A stretch of DNA of 20,632 nucleotides from an uncultured Selenomonas sp. Lineage in GTDB: Bacteria > Bacillota > Negativicutes > Selenomonadales > Selenomonadaceae. Numbering within the stretch: position 1 is the stretch's first letter; the number at the start of each line of letters is the position of its first letter. The position numbers and the translations under genes were made by a program. The stretch is taken from contig CALJPB010000121.1 in NCBI GenBank assembly GCA_937981305.1, forward strand, positions 1-20,632, in the 5' to 3' direction. Positions 1-7,824 of the stretch are shown piece after piece. A model generated the notes under the pieces. That model searched no databases, had not been told where the DNA came from, and saw only the letters and a list, made by a program, of their open reading frames with translations.

Positions 1-200
1 GCCAAACGCTAGACGGAATACTCCGCCGCCTTGCCATATAACTGAACGGAGGTGAGGAAATGCGGATGTGTTTTCTGTGGTTTCCGTAGCAAGGAGCCGC
101 TAGGCGTACCATTTCAATATTAGATCAATGGAAGAAGGCGCCAAGAAATCTCCCGAAACCGTTGTATTAAAATCTATAGGCAACAAGAAAGGTGATAAAA
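1..200 (+). other. Leader region before the first gene, with a 9-codon reading frame
   Basis: No recognisable gene lies here. A strong ribosome binding site (GGAGGTGAGG, about 48-57) stands just before an ATG at 60 whose frame closes at a TAG at 87-89, giving a hydrophobic nine-residue peptide (MRMCFLWFP). It could be a regulatory leader peptide, the tail of an upstream operon, or chance. The ribosome binding site of the following gene (AAGAAAGGTG, about 185-194) ends this stretch. I see no convincing -35/-10 pair. Confidence 0.3.
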
Positions 201-1688
201 ATGTTTGAAGATGTACAGACTAAACTGAGCCCAGAAAGTGTAGATTTTATGGAGAATGGTGGCATCCAAACGATCCAGGAAGCAAATATCTTGGATCTCG
301 GAGAAAGCCTCGTTACCCCTGCACAGAATATCCTCGATTCAGTATCGAAGAATGCAAAAGAATCTCTTGGAGAAGATGTACTCTTCGATGAAGGTCTAAA
401 CGCAGATGAACTGCGTCTTTGTGCGGCAAAAGCTAAAGGAAATATTATGCGACGTATGTCTGTAATGTCCACATATGCAAATACTACCGCTAGCACACCA
501 ATTGATGTTAGTTCCGCTATTCCTATTAATGTCGATACCGTTTATACGATTAATAATTTTGCGGCAGGAAAGCAACTTCTTGTAAAAGTCGAGACAGCCG
601 GAATAGCCAAGCTTTCATCCGCTATTCGGTTCACGGCTCCCACAACTGTTGGAACAGTTATTTTCACAGTGGATGGGAACAGCGTGCCAACCATTGTAGC
701 AGACAGTGTCAATGTGATTGAGGACTTTGACATTCTTTCCTGTCTCCCACAAGGCGGCGGTAGTTATTATGTGCTTTATACTGTGTATAACGGCGGAGGA
801 AATGTCGCACTCACCTTACAAACATCAACGACATACAGTGTAAATGAGCCCAACGATTCTCCCAGTCAGGCTGTTTTACGCCATGAGGAAGTATATGTAC
901 ACGACACTTATGACAATCTCCTTGATACAGATTATGTCCGTGTGCAAATCACAAAGCCGGAAACAATGGTTCTATCGATGGCGTTTGTGAACAAACATCT
1001 TACGGGAACTATTGTTGATTTCGGAATTTACCATAAAAGTGATGAGAATGGAAATCCCGTCAACCGATGGATCAAGAATCTAAGGTTTTCTCTCCCACTT
1101 TTTGGTTATCTGTGGGAAAATACGGATGCAAAAGGTGAATTCTACATTTATACTCAGTATCTTAGTGGAGACAATCTTAATCAGCCTTATGTGCTTTGCT
1201 TAACACCGGCTTCAAAACTTCCTTGCCCAACGTATATCAAGACTGGCCGAAAAGGTATCACGGGGTTACAGTCAGGATATGTAGAGGGATATCATTGGGT
1301 TATGGGGGCATTTACCGTTATTGCAGACTTTAGAGATGGTCTTTCAAAGAATGTCGATGGTCTTTATCCCTGCTTTATTACACAAATTAAGTTGGTTGGA
1401 AAGGATGAAAATCGCCTCTACGATTTCAAAACTAACTCGAGTGTATCCGGTCCTGTAATTACAACACCGGACGGAATTGCAACTATTAGTTCTCTTCTGC
1501 CGCAGTCCTATGGACGGGATAAAGCCTTTTCTGGAACGAAATTCATACACTCATATGACGTAAACAAAGTGTATTTCTTTTTCCTCACATATAATCCAGA
1601 CGCAACCAAACCGGAGGATAAACTCGTATTGCAAGTAAATCCGAGTACATTCTGCGAATTTGAGGAATTCCTGAATCTAAAAGATTAA
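201..1688 (+). CDS. Hypothetical protein, 495 aa
   Basis: I do not recognise the family. The ATG at 201 is preferred over the in-frame GTG at 192, because that GTG lies inside the ribosome binding site (AAGAAAGGTGATAAAA). The first 95 residues are acidic and helix-prone. The rest is rich in Thr, Val, Gly and Tyr with alternating hydrophobic residues, which suggests a mostly beta-sheet protein of several domains. There is no signal peptide, membrane segment or cysteine cluster. Size and composition would suit a phage structural or receptor-binding protein, but this is inference only. It stands alone in its orientation and ends at a rho-independent terminator 28 bases downstream. Base composition is more A+T rich than in the replication genes to the right. 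Confidence 0.75.
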   Translation: MFEDVQTKLSPESVDFMENGGIQTIQEANILDLGESLVTPAQNILDSVSKNAKESLGEDVLFDEGLNADELRLCAAKAKGNIMRRMSVMSTYANTTASTPIDVSSAIPINVDTVYTINNFAAGKQLLVKVETAGIAKLSSAIRFTAPTTVGTVIFTVDGNSVPTIVADSVNVIEDFDILSCLPQGGGSYYVLYTVYNGGGNVALTLQTSTTYSVNEPNDSPSQAVLRHEEVYVHDTYDNLLDTDYVRVQITKPETMVLSMAFVNKHLTGTIVDFGIYHKSDENGNPVNRWIKNLRFSLPLFGYLWENTDAKGEFYIYTQYLSGDNLNQPYVLCLTPASKLPCPTYIKTGRKGITGLQSGYVEGYHWVMGAFTVIADFRDGLSKNVDGLYPCFITQIKLVGKDENRLYDFKTNSSVSGPVITTPDGIATISSLLPQSYGRDKAFSGTKFIHSYDVNKVYFFFLTYNPDATKPEDKLVLQVNPSTFCEFEEFLNLKD

Positions 1689-1715
1689 GGCACAACCACT
1701 AGGTGTTCTCATCAT

Positions 1716-1753
1716 AGGGTCGTTACATTATTTGTGTGACGATCCTGTTTTTA
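1716..1753 (+). terminator. Rho-independent terminator after the 495-aa gene
   Basis: AGGGTCGTTACA pairs with TGTGTGACGATCCT (about 12 bp with a few G-U pairs) around a short AT-rich loop, followed by GTTTTTA. It lies 28 bases after the stop codon at 1688. Confidence 0.75.
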
Positions 1754-1756
1754 TTC

Positions 1757-1802
1757 AAAAATCCCCCCTAGATAAAGAAAAATCAACTCAATCTGGAGGG
1801 AT
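1757..1802 (-). terminator. Rho-independent terminator of the leftward transcript
   Basis: Read on the minus strand, ATCCCTCCAGAT pairs with ATCTAGGGGGGAT (one bulge) across a loop of about 20 bases and runs into TTTTTG. It sits 11 bases beyond the stop of the 485-aa gene. With the plus-strand terminator it insulates two converging genes. Confidence 0.7.
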
Positions 1803-1812
1803 ATGAATTCAA

Positions 1813-3270
1813 CTAAATTTGCTCGTATGAATTTTTCTTGTTCGCGCCCTTTTGTGACGCAACCATTTGTATGAGTATGGTATTGATGCGCTTCTTAATG
1901 GAGGTGATCAGCTCCTCTTTTTGGTCGGGCGGCATATAGGATTTTTTGACCGTTTCAAGCTGATTACGCAGATTGCGGAGCTCTGCATCGAGAGGATTGT
2001 TTTTCTTCCGAGACTCGGTTTCCTCGTCTCCCTGCACATTTTTCCCTGCGAGTTCTTGCTTCGTCTTCGCTCTCGCCCAGCGACCGTTCGGGAGCTGATA
2101 TAAGTATGCCGGTTCGCGCTGACTGGCAAGCGTCTTGATGAAATTAACTTCATCCACACCTTCTGCAAGTGCCGCATTGATCTCTCTTGACGTGTACTGG
2201 ATCGACGTTCCATCATCACCACGCATCGAGCGCTGCAGTGGCGTATAAGTATCGTCTTTTCCTCTTTCGTTTAATGCATACCACCAGAGAGCTCCGGTGC
2301 CATGCGAGAAGGGAAGTTCCATGACACGCGCTAAGGAATCGGTTCCTACTTGATCGCGCATGAATTCGCGATAAGCATTTGCTGTATCATCGAATCCCGC
2401 ATCTTTTAGCGCAGATAGGATCTCTCCGCGATTTTGATAAGTACCCTGCGCTACTTTTACCCAAATATCGTCCGCTTCGCGGTGGCGCGCCATGAAATCG
2501 AGTTGTTTAACGCCGATGTTGGCGAGCGAGCCATTATATTCGTAGCGTATCCCATTTGCATGTGCTACCCCTGGGGAATCAAGATCTGCTGTGACAAATA
2601 CGCCAGCGCGGTTTTGCAGTTCGCTCGCGTAAGATGTTGCCCGTATATACTCTTCGCGGGTCGTGTGTCCGCGAGAAATACGTTTATTCAGTTCGGCATC
2701 TGCATACTCCTTATTGGAGATTGCGGCCATAGCGGCAAACATAAGATTATACTTCCGAAATTCTGTCTCGCCTCCACGTTGTATCTTAGTAGCGACATTA
2801 CGGTACTTTTCGAATTTTGTATCTGCCTCTGTGTAGAGTGGGGTAAAGAAATCAAGCCTTTTTTGGACTCGACGTTCAGTATAGAGATCCATTCCTAGAA
2901 TTTCATCGCCAGTTAAGTATTCTTCGAGGGAATGTGGAGCAGGCGCCACAAACACAGCCGTGTTTTCTTTTTGCATCTTTTCTCTGGTTATATCTTGTGC
3001 AGCGTGCCATTGTTTCAGAAATTCGTCTCGCGATTCAACGGTGATTTCCCCGTCAAATTGCTTGAAATTACTTAGCAGCCATTGGAGCCTTTCCCTGCCG
3101 TCCATCTTCTCCAACTGTGCGCGAGTGCTCAAATCGATGGCATAGGCAGGAGATGCTTGCTGCTGAGTAGTTTGCTGTGAGGCTGTCGTCTTTTTATTAT
3201 TGGGAGATGCTTGCTGTTGAGCTTCCACGCCAGCGACAGCAGCTCTCATATGTCCAACCTTCATCGACAT
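1813..3270 (-). CDS. Hypothetical protein with Gln/Ala/Ser/Thr-rich N-terminus, 485 aa
   Basis: I do not recognise the family. The start at 3270 has a good ribosome binding site (AAAGGAG, 9 bases upstream). Residues 12-42 are low complexity (Gln, Ala, Ser, Thr), like a flexible linker. The remainder is charged and mostly helical. The C-terminal 80 residues are rich in Lys, Glu and Asn with heptad-like spacing, suggesting a short coiled coil. There is no signal peptide, membrane segment or catalytic motif that I can see. It lies 117 bases downstream of the ATPase of the ABC-3C operon on the same strand, and no clear terminator lies between them (only a T-rich run with no stem). It could therefore be co-transcribed with the operon. 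It ends at a convincing minus-strand terminator. Confidence 0.75.
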   Translation of the reverse strand: MSMKVGHMRAAVAGVEAQQQASPNNKKTTASQQTTQQQASPAYAIDLSTRAQLEKMDGRERLQWLLSNFKQFDGEITVESRDEFLKQWHAAQDITREKMQKENTAVFVAPAPHSLEEYLTGDEILGMDLYTERRVQKRLDFFTPLYTEADTKFEKYRNVATKIQRGGETEFRKYNLMFAAMAAISNKEYADAELNKRISRGHTTREEYIRATSYASELQNRAGVFVTADLDSPGVAHANGIRYEYNGSLANIGVKQLDFMARHREADDIWVKVAQGTYQNRGEILSALKDAGFDDTANAYREFMRDQVGTDSLARVMELPFSHGTGALWWYALNERGKDDTYTPLQRSMRGDDGTSIQYTSREINAALAEGVDEVNFIKTLASQREPAYLYQLPNGRWARAKTKQELAGKNVQGDEETESRKKNNPLDAELRNLRNQLETVKKSYMPPDQKEELITSIKKRINTILIQMVASQKGANKKNSYEQI

Positions 3271-3387
3271 TGTGTCACACTCCTTTGCTGACAGATATCA
3301 CAAGACTTCTTAAATAAAATATCGAATTTACATTAAAAAAAATAAGTCGCTAATTTTGATGTTTTAGATAATTATTCCCTTTTTGAT

Positions 3388-5196
3388 TTAGCTTACTCCA
3401 TTTAAGAATCCATACCTCCCCATTTCTAGACCTTTCGTAAAGGTAATGACATTTGCGCCTCCACCGGAGTAATTGAGTGCGGGTATATGCATTATATTCT
3501 CCAGTATGATGATCTGTCCTTCGTTTTGATGGTTGATGAAATATTTAAAAAGTCCAGCACGCATACTTTCAGGAGCCGCATCTTCAACGCCTTGGTCTAA
3601 GCCGAGAAGTGGGGTATCGATGATCAAAAACCCAGGATCGTACTTTGCATGGTATGCGAGATAACGGCGGAATACCAGGGCAGTAACGCTATTGATAAAA
3701 GAGCAGTATCCTTGTCCTTGATAACCGGATTTTTTGTGCCCGTCAATTTCGATATCAAAATCGGGTAGATTAAAGCGCGTCGTAGTAGCGTTATAGCCGC
3801 ATTCTTCGAGGATTTCCTTGTAATAGATATCTATTTGTTTTTGGAATTCTGCACCGAAGTGTTCTTTCGGTCGATATTTTACACTTGCCTCGGATGTATC
3901 GGGAAGATTACGAAGATCAGATTCCCATGTATCAGCATAGGCGGAAATGACATGCATTTCGTTGTTTAACTGAATATATTCCCGATAGCGTATCAGTGTG
4001 TTCTTTAAGGATTCTATTTTGGGACGGAGTTCTTCTGCGATCAGATTATCGATTGCAGATTTTTCTTTTTCAAGCTCTGTAAGAGCGGCAGCGATCTGTG
4101 CCAGTTCTGCCGTTACGTCTCGTTCTGTTTCTTCAAGACCATGCAACTGTGCAAGAATCCGGGAATGTTCTGCTTGTGCAGATTTTATATAGGAATTTTT
4201 GTGCCGCTCTGGCATTTTGCTGTCGCAAAAAGGACATAGCGTATTATGGGGCATTCCGGCATGCGTCATCTCTCCATCCGCAATAAAAGACAGCCGATGA
4301 ATGTCTGAGACGTATTGCGTTTTCAGTGCATGATAACGCCCGCGCAACACCTCTGATTCGGCTGCACGTTCCTGTAAAATGCCAATCTGTATTAGAAGAT
4401 CCTTACGCTTTTGGGTAGCGTCGCGCATCTCCTGCTCGGTATTTGAAATATCGTCGAGGAGCGTCTCTATTTTCTGTTGGACATCCACACCTTCAAATGT
4501 TTTAAGCTGTTTCTGCAACAAATCTCTTTTCTGTACGGTTCGGATGATTTGTTGATTCACATATTCTTCGACTGCTTTTCGGCGGGCGACACGGATCTCC
4601 CTTTTCGTTTGTATCTCATGATCGGATAGGTTCTCGCCGGTGATCAGATAGAGGAGCGCGGAAAGAAAAGACGTCTTTTGACTGAACTCTTTCGGTTCGA
4701 TGACAGACTGTGTTTCTCCGATTGCGGGACTAATAAACATCAGCATGTGCAGAAAGGTACGAAAGGAGAGCTTTTGTTTTGCGAAATCGCCATTTTTAAT
4801 GATTTCACATGGTGCGCCAATTCCGATAGAAGTGAGCAGTAAATCGCTTAGGATAGGAGACGGTATCTTTTTCCGATCATTGCGTTTGATGTCATAGGAA
4901 CCCGTTTGCCAATCTTTTATATTTGTAATAACCTGCACTTTGTTTTCGTGAAATCTGCGATCTATTGTAATCATGCCTTTTGGCGTTTGTATTCTAACGG
5001 AAATCTCGTCGTATCCAAAACTTTCATCGAGTGGGAGGTCTTTTCCGCCGAGTGCAAAATCAATACATTTTATAATCGCCGTTTTGCCGGTGTTAGATCG
5101 TCCTTGTATGATATTGAGTCCGGGAGTGAAGGTGATGGTCGACTCTTGCTTCCCTGTACCTCGTGCCGTGACGCTTTCAAAGTAAAAGTTACGCAT
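3388..5196 (-). CDS. ABC-3C system Rad50/SMC-like ATPase (DUF3732-like), 602 aa
   Basis: This is an ABC-class nucleotide-binding protein of the Rad50/SMC type. Walker A is GRSNTGKTA (residues 32-40). Long coiled coils (about 195-300 and 335-420) flank a zinc-hook-like CPFC (321-324). A signature-like SGYQGQG (490-496) precedes Walker B (FLIIDTPLLGLD, 523-534). After the Walker B aspartate a Thr stands where many ABC ATPases have Glu; I believe this is usual for DUF3732-type proteins. By family knowledge such ATPases are the motor or sensor of ABC-three-component conflict systems and probably act on nucleic acid. The start has GGAGG 7 bases upstream and overlaps the stop of the middle component by 8 bases (ATGCGTAA), implying translational coupling. 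Alternative reading: an OLD- or RecF-like nuclease ATPase. The two neighbours argue for ABC-3C. Confidence 0.88.
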   Translation of the reverse strand: MRNFYFESVTARGTGKQESTITFTPGLNIIQGRSNTGKTAIIKCIDFALGGKDLPLDESFGYDEISVRIQTPKGMITIDRRFHENKVQVITNIKDWQTGSYDIKRNDRKKIPSPILSDLLLTSIGIGAPCEIIKNGDFAKQKLSFRTFLHMLMFISPAIGETQSVIEPKEFSQKTSFLSALLYLITGENLSDHEIQTKREIRVARRKAVEEYVNQQIIRTVQKRDLLQKQLKTFEGVDVQQKIETLLDDISNTEQEMRDATQKRKDLLIQIGILQERAAESEVLRGRYHALKTQYVSDIHRLSFIADGEMTHAGMPHNTLCPFCDSKMPERHKNSYIKSAQAEHSRILAQLHGLEETERDVTAELAQIAAALTELEKEKSAIDNLIAEELRPKIESLKNTLIRYREYIQLNNEMHVISAYADTWESDLRNLPDTSEASVKYRPKEHFGAEFQKQIDIYYKEILEECGYNATTTRFNLPDFDIEIDGHKKSGYQGQGYCSFINSVTALVFRRYLAYHAKYDPGFLIIDTPLLGLDQGVEDAAPESMRAGLFKYFINHQNEGQIIILENIMHIPALNYSGGGANVITFTKGLEMGRYGFLNGVS

Positions 5197-5647
5197 CTAT
5201 CTGCCTCCTTAACGAATGAAGTGCTTTCTCATTGATGTATTCCGTCAAAGACGTATCGGATTGATTCTTATACCTCCGATGCGTCTTTTTTGCTGTGTGC
5301 AGATATTCCGACGCATATACGGAAGATAGCTCGTTTGCATATTTCACACCAAGGTCAGTGATGCGATACAAAAAACCACTGTGCGTTCTGCTGACGGATA
5401 CAAAGCCGTCCAATACGAGATCTTTGATTGCCGCCGTACACTGCATACGCTTTTCTGCAAGTTCACTGAAATTGTACCTGTTGCTGCCATGCAGACTCTC
5501 TGACGAAACACCAAATTCTGAACCATAAGTCGTTATGAAATCATATGCAGCGATACGGTCAATCGTAGCACCCTTTGTCCGTACGGCATCGAGCAATAAG
5601 AGAACGCGCAAAGATATTTCAAAGGTAGAGTTGAACAGTCTAGGCAT
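5189..5647 (-). CDS. ABC-3C system middle component, MC2-like, 152 aa
   Basis: A small protein matching my memory of the ABC-3C middle component 2 family. It begins LFNSTFEISLRVLLLLDA, followed by a DRIAAYDF segment, SLHG, a helix-turn-helix-like block (about 60-90) and GFLYRITDLG. The fold is expected to be a winged helix bridging the ATPase and the effector. It is cytoplasmic, with no membrane segment. The ATG at 5647 overlaps the upstream stop by 8 bases (ATGCCTAG), and its own stop overlaps the ATPase start by 8, so the three products are probably made in fixed ratio. The assignment rests on sequence memory plus position between an ATPase and a third component. A stand-alone transcription regulator is the alternative. 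Confidence 0.8.
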   Translation of the reverse strand: MPRLFNSTFEISLRVLLLLDAVRTKGATIDRIAAYDFITTYGSEFGVSSESLHGSNRYNFSELAEKRMQCTAAIKDLVLDGFVSVSRTHSGFLYRITDLGVKYANELSSVYASEYLHTAKKTHRRYKNQSDTSLTEYINEKALHSLRRQIDA

Positions 5648-6695
5648 CAGGTGTCACCCATGATGCGATACGCTTATCGTTTACAAGCATATGGCATAAT
5701 CCTTTCTTTTCGAGATTGCCGATCAATCCTTGAATATTCATTAACGTAGACCTTGAAAGTGTTGTACTGGTGATCTTTTCTAGTACGGCCTGCAGTCGTT
5801 CGTATCCGCCGACATACCGGTCACTATGATAGACCATTTCAATTCCTTCGTAGGCATCGTCTTTTAACGCATCAATTTGATCTTCCGCGTCACCGAACGC
5901 ATCGCGAATCTGCCGTCGTACGCCTTCGATACCGTAATATGCTTTCCTCTGATTTGTTAAATGGTGTTTCATTTTATCAGGAAGACCTTCAAGATTGTCT
6001 TTGGATATCGCGGTTTGTAGTTTTTCGGTATATACCTCGCAGAGTGCATCTATATAGGGGAGATCATTGGAACTTCTTTCTTCGTCCGAGACGGGCATGA
6101 GAGTGAGTAAAATCGGTTTTCCATCCACATAGACCGCGCCGTTGGCATAGGGGACAGGAGTTAGAGGTACGTTCGGGATGCGTTCGCCCACTTCGTTTCT
6201 GTGCTCTAAAGGAGGAATACGGCGATCTTTTTCAAGACCAAGGCGCTCTTTGAGTAAATCGGACAAAACTTCAGCGCAGACCTCATCCACATTATCCGGG
6301 GTGCAGTCGATACCATTTGATTGGAGTTCACCACAAAGATTCTTTCGCGTATCAAATGAGAGCCCTGTGATTTCCTCTAGAAGACTGGTTTTGTCTAAAT
6401 TTCCATAAACTTTTGTTGCAACGGAAATGGGGATGTTTTGTGCGCCGCTGAACATCTTATAGGCGGAACTTTTCTCTCGATGCAGATAAAACGGGTAATA
6501 ACGATCTTCCTCGTCAATGAGAAGTTCGTCATTTTTGCCAGGGTCTTTCATAGCTAGCGCAAAAAAGTAGGCACAGAAATCCGGTATGGATCTTCTATCC
6601 GTCCCTATGTATTTTCTCATGATGCTTAAAAAAATAGAGATGGTCAACTGTATACGCCCCCGTGAGAGCAGTGGATGATTTTGATCCACCAGCAT
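5640..6695 (-). CDS. ABC-3C system third component (effector-type protein), 351 aa
   Basis: First gene of the defence operon. The last 80 residues contain a predicted helix (DAYEGIEMVYHSDRYVGGYERL), a serine-rich stretch and a final IGNLEKKGLCHML motif. This resembles the C-terminal domain shared by ABC-3C effector-type proteins, which ends in a similar Gly-x-Cys-His signature. The N-terminal 250 residues, where the effector or sensing domain should lie, show no catalytic motif that I recognise. The start is uncertain: the ATG at 6695 lacks a clear ribosome binding site, and the next in-frame ATG is 25 codons in (6620) with none either. The gene lies about 65 bases below an extended -10 promoter, with inverted repeats around the start. 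It overlaps the middle-component gene by 8 bases. Confidence 0.75.
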   Translation of the reverse strand: MLVDQNHPLLSRGRIQLTISIFLSIMRKYIGTDRRSIPDFCAYFFALAMKDPGKNDELLIDEEDRYYPFYLHREKSSAYKMFSGAQNIPISVATKVYGNLDKTSLLEEITGLSFDTRKNLCGELQSNGIDCTPDNVDEVCAEVLSDLLKERLGLEKDRRIPPLEHRNEVGERIPNVPLTPVPYANGAVYVDGKPILLTLMPVSDEERSSNDLPYIDALCEVYTEKLQTAISKDNLEGLPDKMKHHLTNQRKAYYGIEGVRRQIRDAFGDAEDQIDALKDDAYEGIEMVYHSDRYVGGYERLQAVLEKITSTTLSRSTLMNIQGLIGNLEKKGLCHMLVNDKRIASWVTPDA

Positions 6696-6699
6696 CCAC
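6671..6699. repeat. Inverted repeat over the start of the defence operon
   Basis: GTGGATG (6671-6677) and CATCCAC (6693-6699) are exact inverted copies separated by 15 bases. Further GTGGA/TCCAC half-sites lie at 6685-6688 and 6704-6708. It overlaps the proposed ATG at 6695, so it could be an operator or a translation-blocking hairpin. Confidence 0.4.
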
Positions 6700-6738
6700 T
6701 ACCGTCCACTTTGAATTTGGTATGTTGTATTCAGCAAA

Positions 6739-6755
6739 GGATGAGTCCGTCATCC
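6739..6755. promoter_or_regulatory. Possible operator at the predicted transcription start of the defence operon
   Basis: GGATGA and TCATCC are perfect inverted 6-mers around a 5-base centre. On the minus strand the site lies 7 bases downstream of the TATAAT box, where a repressor would block initiation. Confidence 0.35.
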
Positions 6756-6761
6756 AAACAT

Positions 6762-6770
6762 ATTATAACA
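6762..6770 (-). promoter_or_regulatory. Extended -10 promoter of the ABC-3C operon
   Basis: The minus strand reads TGTTATAAT, a perfect TGnTATAAT extended -10 box. I see no good -35 box, which extended -10 promoters often lack. It implies a 5' leader of about 60 bases before the ATG at 6695. Confidence 0.55.
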
Positions 6771-6889
6771 AAGGAAGGAGAAGAAGTCTGCACTTCCTAT
6801 TATATTTATGTAATTTAGTCGCTATTTTCTCTTTAGTAAGGAGCATAGGTTTTTTCTTTATAAGTAGAACGTATTCCGCTTTGTGAAGT

Positions 6890-7033
6890 ACGCGCGTTAG
6901 CAGAGCGGTGGATACATATGGCAGTTGAGTCGAATGGAAACACTCGACCTCGCGTCCCAATGTCCACCGTCTTCTTGTCGTATCCTCACAAGACATATTA
7001 GGCCGGTGTGTCATCAGACGCACCGGCTTTTCT
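6890..7033 (+). ncRNA. Candidate structured RNA or leader ending in a terminator
   Basis: Nested complementary segments are visible. CGGTGGA (about 6906-6912) pairs with TCCACCG (about 6963-6969), and inside it GTCGA pairs with TCGAC (about 6930-6949). The stretch finishes with a stable GC hairpin and a T-run (7002-7033). There is no ribosome-bound reading frame. It could be a small phage RNA or the leader and attenuator of the rightward early operon. I found no convincing promoter upstream; a TATAAG at 6859-6864 lacks a matching -35. Confidence 0.35.
7002..7033 (+). terminator. Terminator or attenuator before the first rightward gene
   Basis: GCCGGTGTG pairs with CGCACCGGC (9 bp, one G-U) around an 8-base loop, then TTTTCTGT. 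It lies about 45 bases before the ATG at 7077, so transcripts entering from the left would be stopped or attenuated here. Confidence 0.6.
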
Positions 7034-7076
7034 GTGTGTCCGCCGCTTTGCTACGAGCGAAGAAGGGAGCACAGAA

Positions 7077-7685
7077 ATGGTACACAATGAATCCAAGCCC
7101 CACAGTATGTGGAATCCAAAACGTACCTGTTATCTGACGGTGGACGGCAAGTATTACTGCTACAAACGCTGGGATGACAATGCAAAGTGCGAGGTCACGC
7201 AGAGACTCGAAGTAGGCAAAGATCTGTCGCTTGAACTGACCATCATGCTCGATGAGTCCGACCACGGTATGGATCTGCAGGATCGCTACGTGGGTGAACT
7301 GCGTGATCCCGTGTTTGATGCCAAGGAGAGCAGCTACAAGGCCGATCCCGACAATGAGGATACGGTCGATCCATGGGACACGCTTGCCGACAAGGGTGGA
7401 AGCCCGGAAAATGTCCTGTTTTCCGAGCCGGAGACGGAAAATCCCGAAGCCGCTCTAGTACGCAAGGTGATCGAGGAAAACTGCACGGATGCCCAGCGGG
7501 ATCTTTACTACGAGCATTTCGGAATGAGGAAGCAGCTGGAGGAAATCCGTCAAGAGGAAGCGGAACGGACGGAAAAACTGGTGTCTCAGGTGGCTATGAC
7601 GAAGCGCAAGAACAAGATTATCGACAAAGTCGCAAAAGTCCTCGGCGTGAGTCGGATAAAACGCAGTCAGCACAACAAAAAGTAA
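7077..7685 (+). CDS. Early phage regulator with sigma-region-4-like C-terminus, 202 aa
   Basis: The ATG at 7077 has GGGAG 7 bases upstream. Longer in-frame starts (from 7008) would run through the terminator hairpin and lack a binding site. Residues 15-45 carry the pattern KRTCYLTVDGKYYCYKRW, probably a small beta domain. The middle (60-125) is acidic and probably flexible. Residues 125-192 (EAALVRKVIEENCTDAQRDLYYEHF, then a long helix with TKRKNKIIDKVAKVLGV) resemble the region-4 helix-turn-helix of the phage sigma-70-like proteins found at the start of early operons. Probable role: DNA-binding activator of the rightward genes. Direct promoter recognition as a true sigma factor is unproven, since no region 2 is visible. 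Confidence 0.75.
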   Translation: MVHNESKPHSMWNPKRTCYLTVDGKYYCYKRWDDNAKCEVTQRLEVGKDLSLELTIMLDESDHGMDLQDRYVGELRDPVFDAKESSYKADPDNEDTVDPWDTLADKGGSPENVLFSEPETENPEAALVRKVIEENCTDAQRDLYYEHFGMRKQLEEIRQEEAERTEKLVSQVAMTKRKNKIIDKVAKVLGVSRIKRSQHNKK

Positions 7686-7691
7686 GCCGTG

Positions 7692-7748
7692 ATGCGCGTC
7701 AATATCGCCGGGGAGTCCTTCCCCGGCTGCACGCATTCTTGGGGGGGG
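7692..7748 (+). other. GC hairpin followed by an eight-G tract, between two early genes
   Basis: GCCGGGGA pairs with TCCCCGGC (about 7706-7726) inside an outer ATGCG/CGCAT pairing (7692 and about 7731), followed by a run of eight G (7741-7748). There is no T-run, so it is not a classical terminator. The next gene starts at 7825 after another 76 bases in which I see no other feature. Confidence 0.4.
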
Positions 7749-7824
7749 TTAAGTTTTTCGGTAGATAGTAGGAGGATTTTGATCTTCCACCCATGTGAAA
7801 ATTTTAGAACGGGAGGAGAATCCA

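Noticed and set aside
1867..2103. Plus-strand frames opposite the 485-aa gene
   Set aside because: They have no binding sites and shadow-like composition. The minus-strand gene has a good start and its own terminator.
6890..6959. tRNA-like pattern (ACGCGCG and CTCGCGT ends, CCCA, TAGCAGAGCGGT)
   Set aside because: The acceptor-like pairing has a mismatch, the would-be T-loop is 10 bases and lacks the TTCRA pattern, and no anticodon arm fits.
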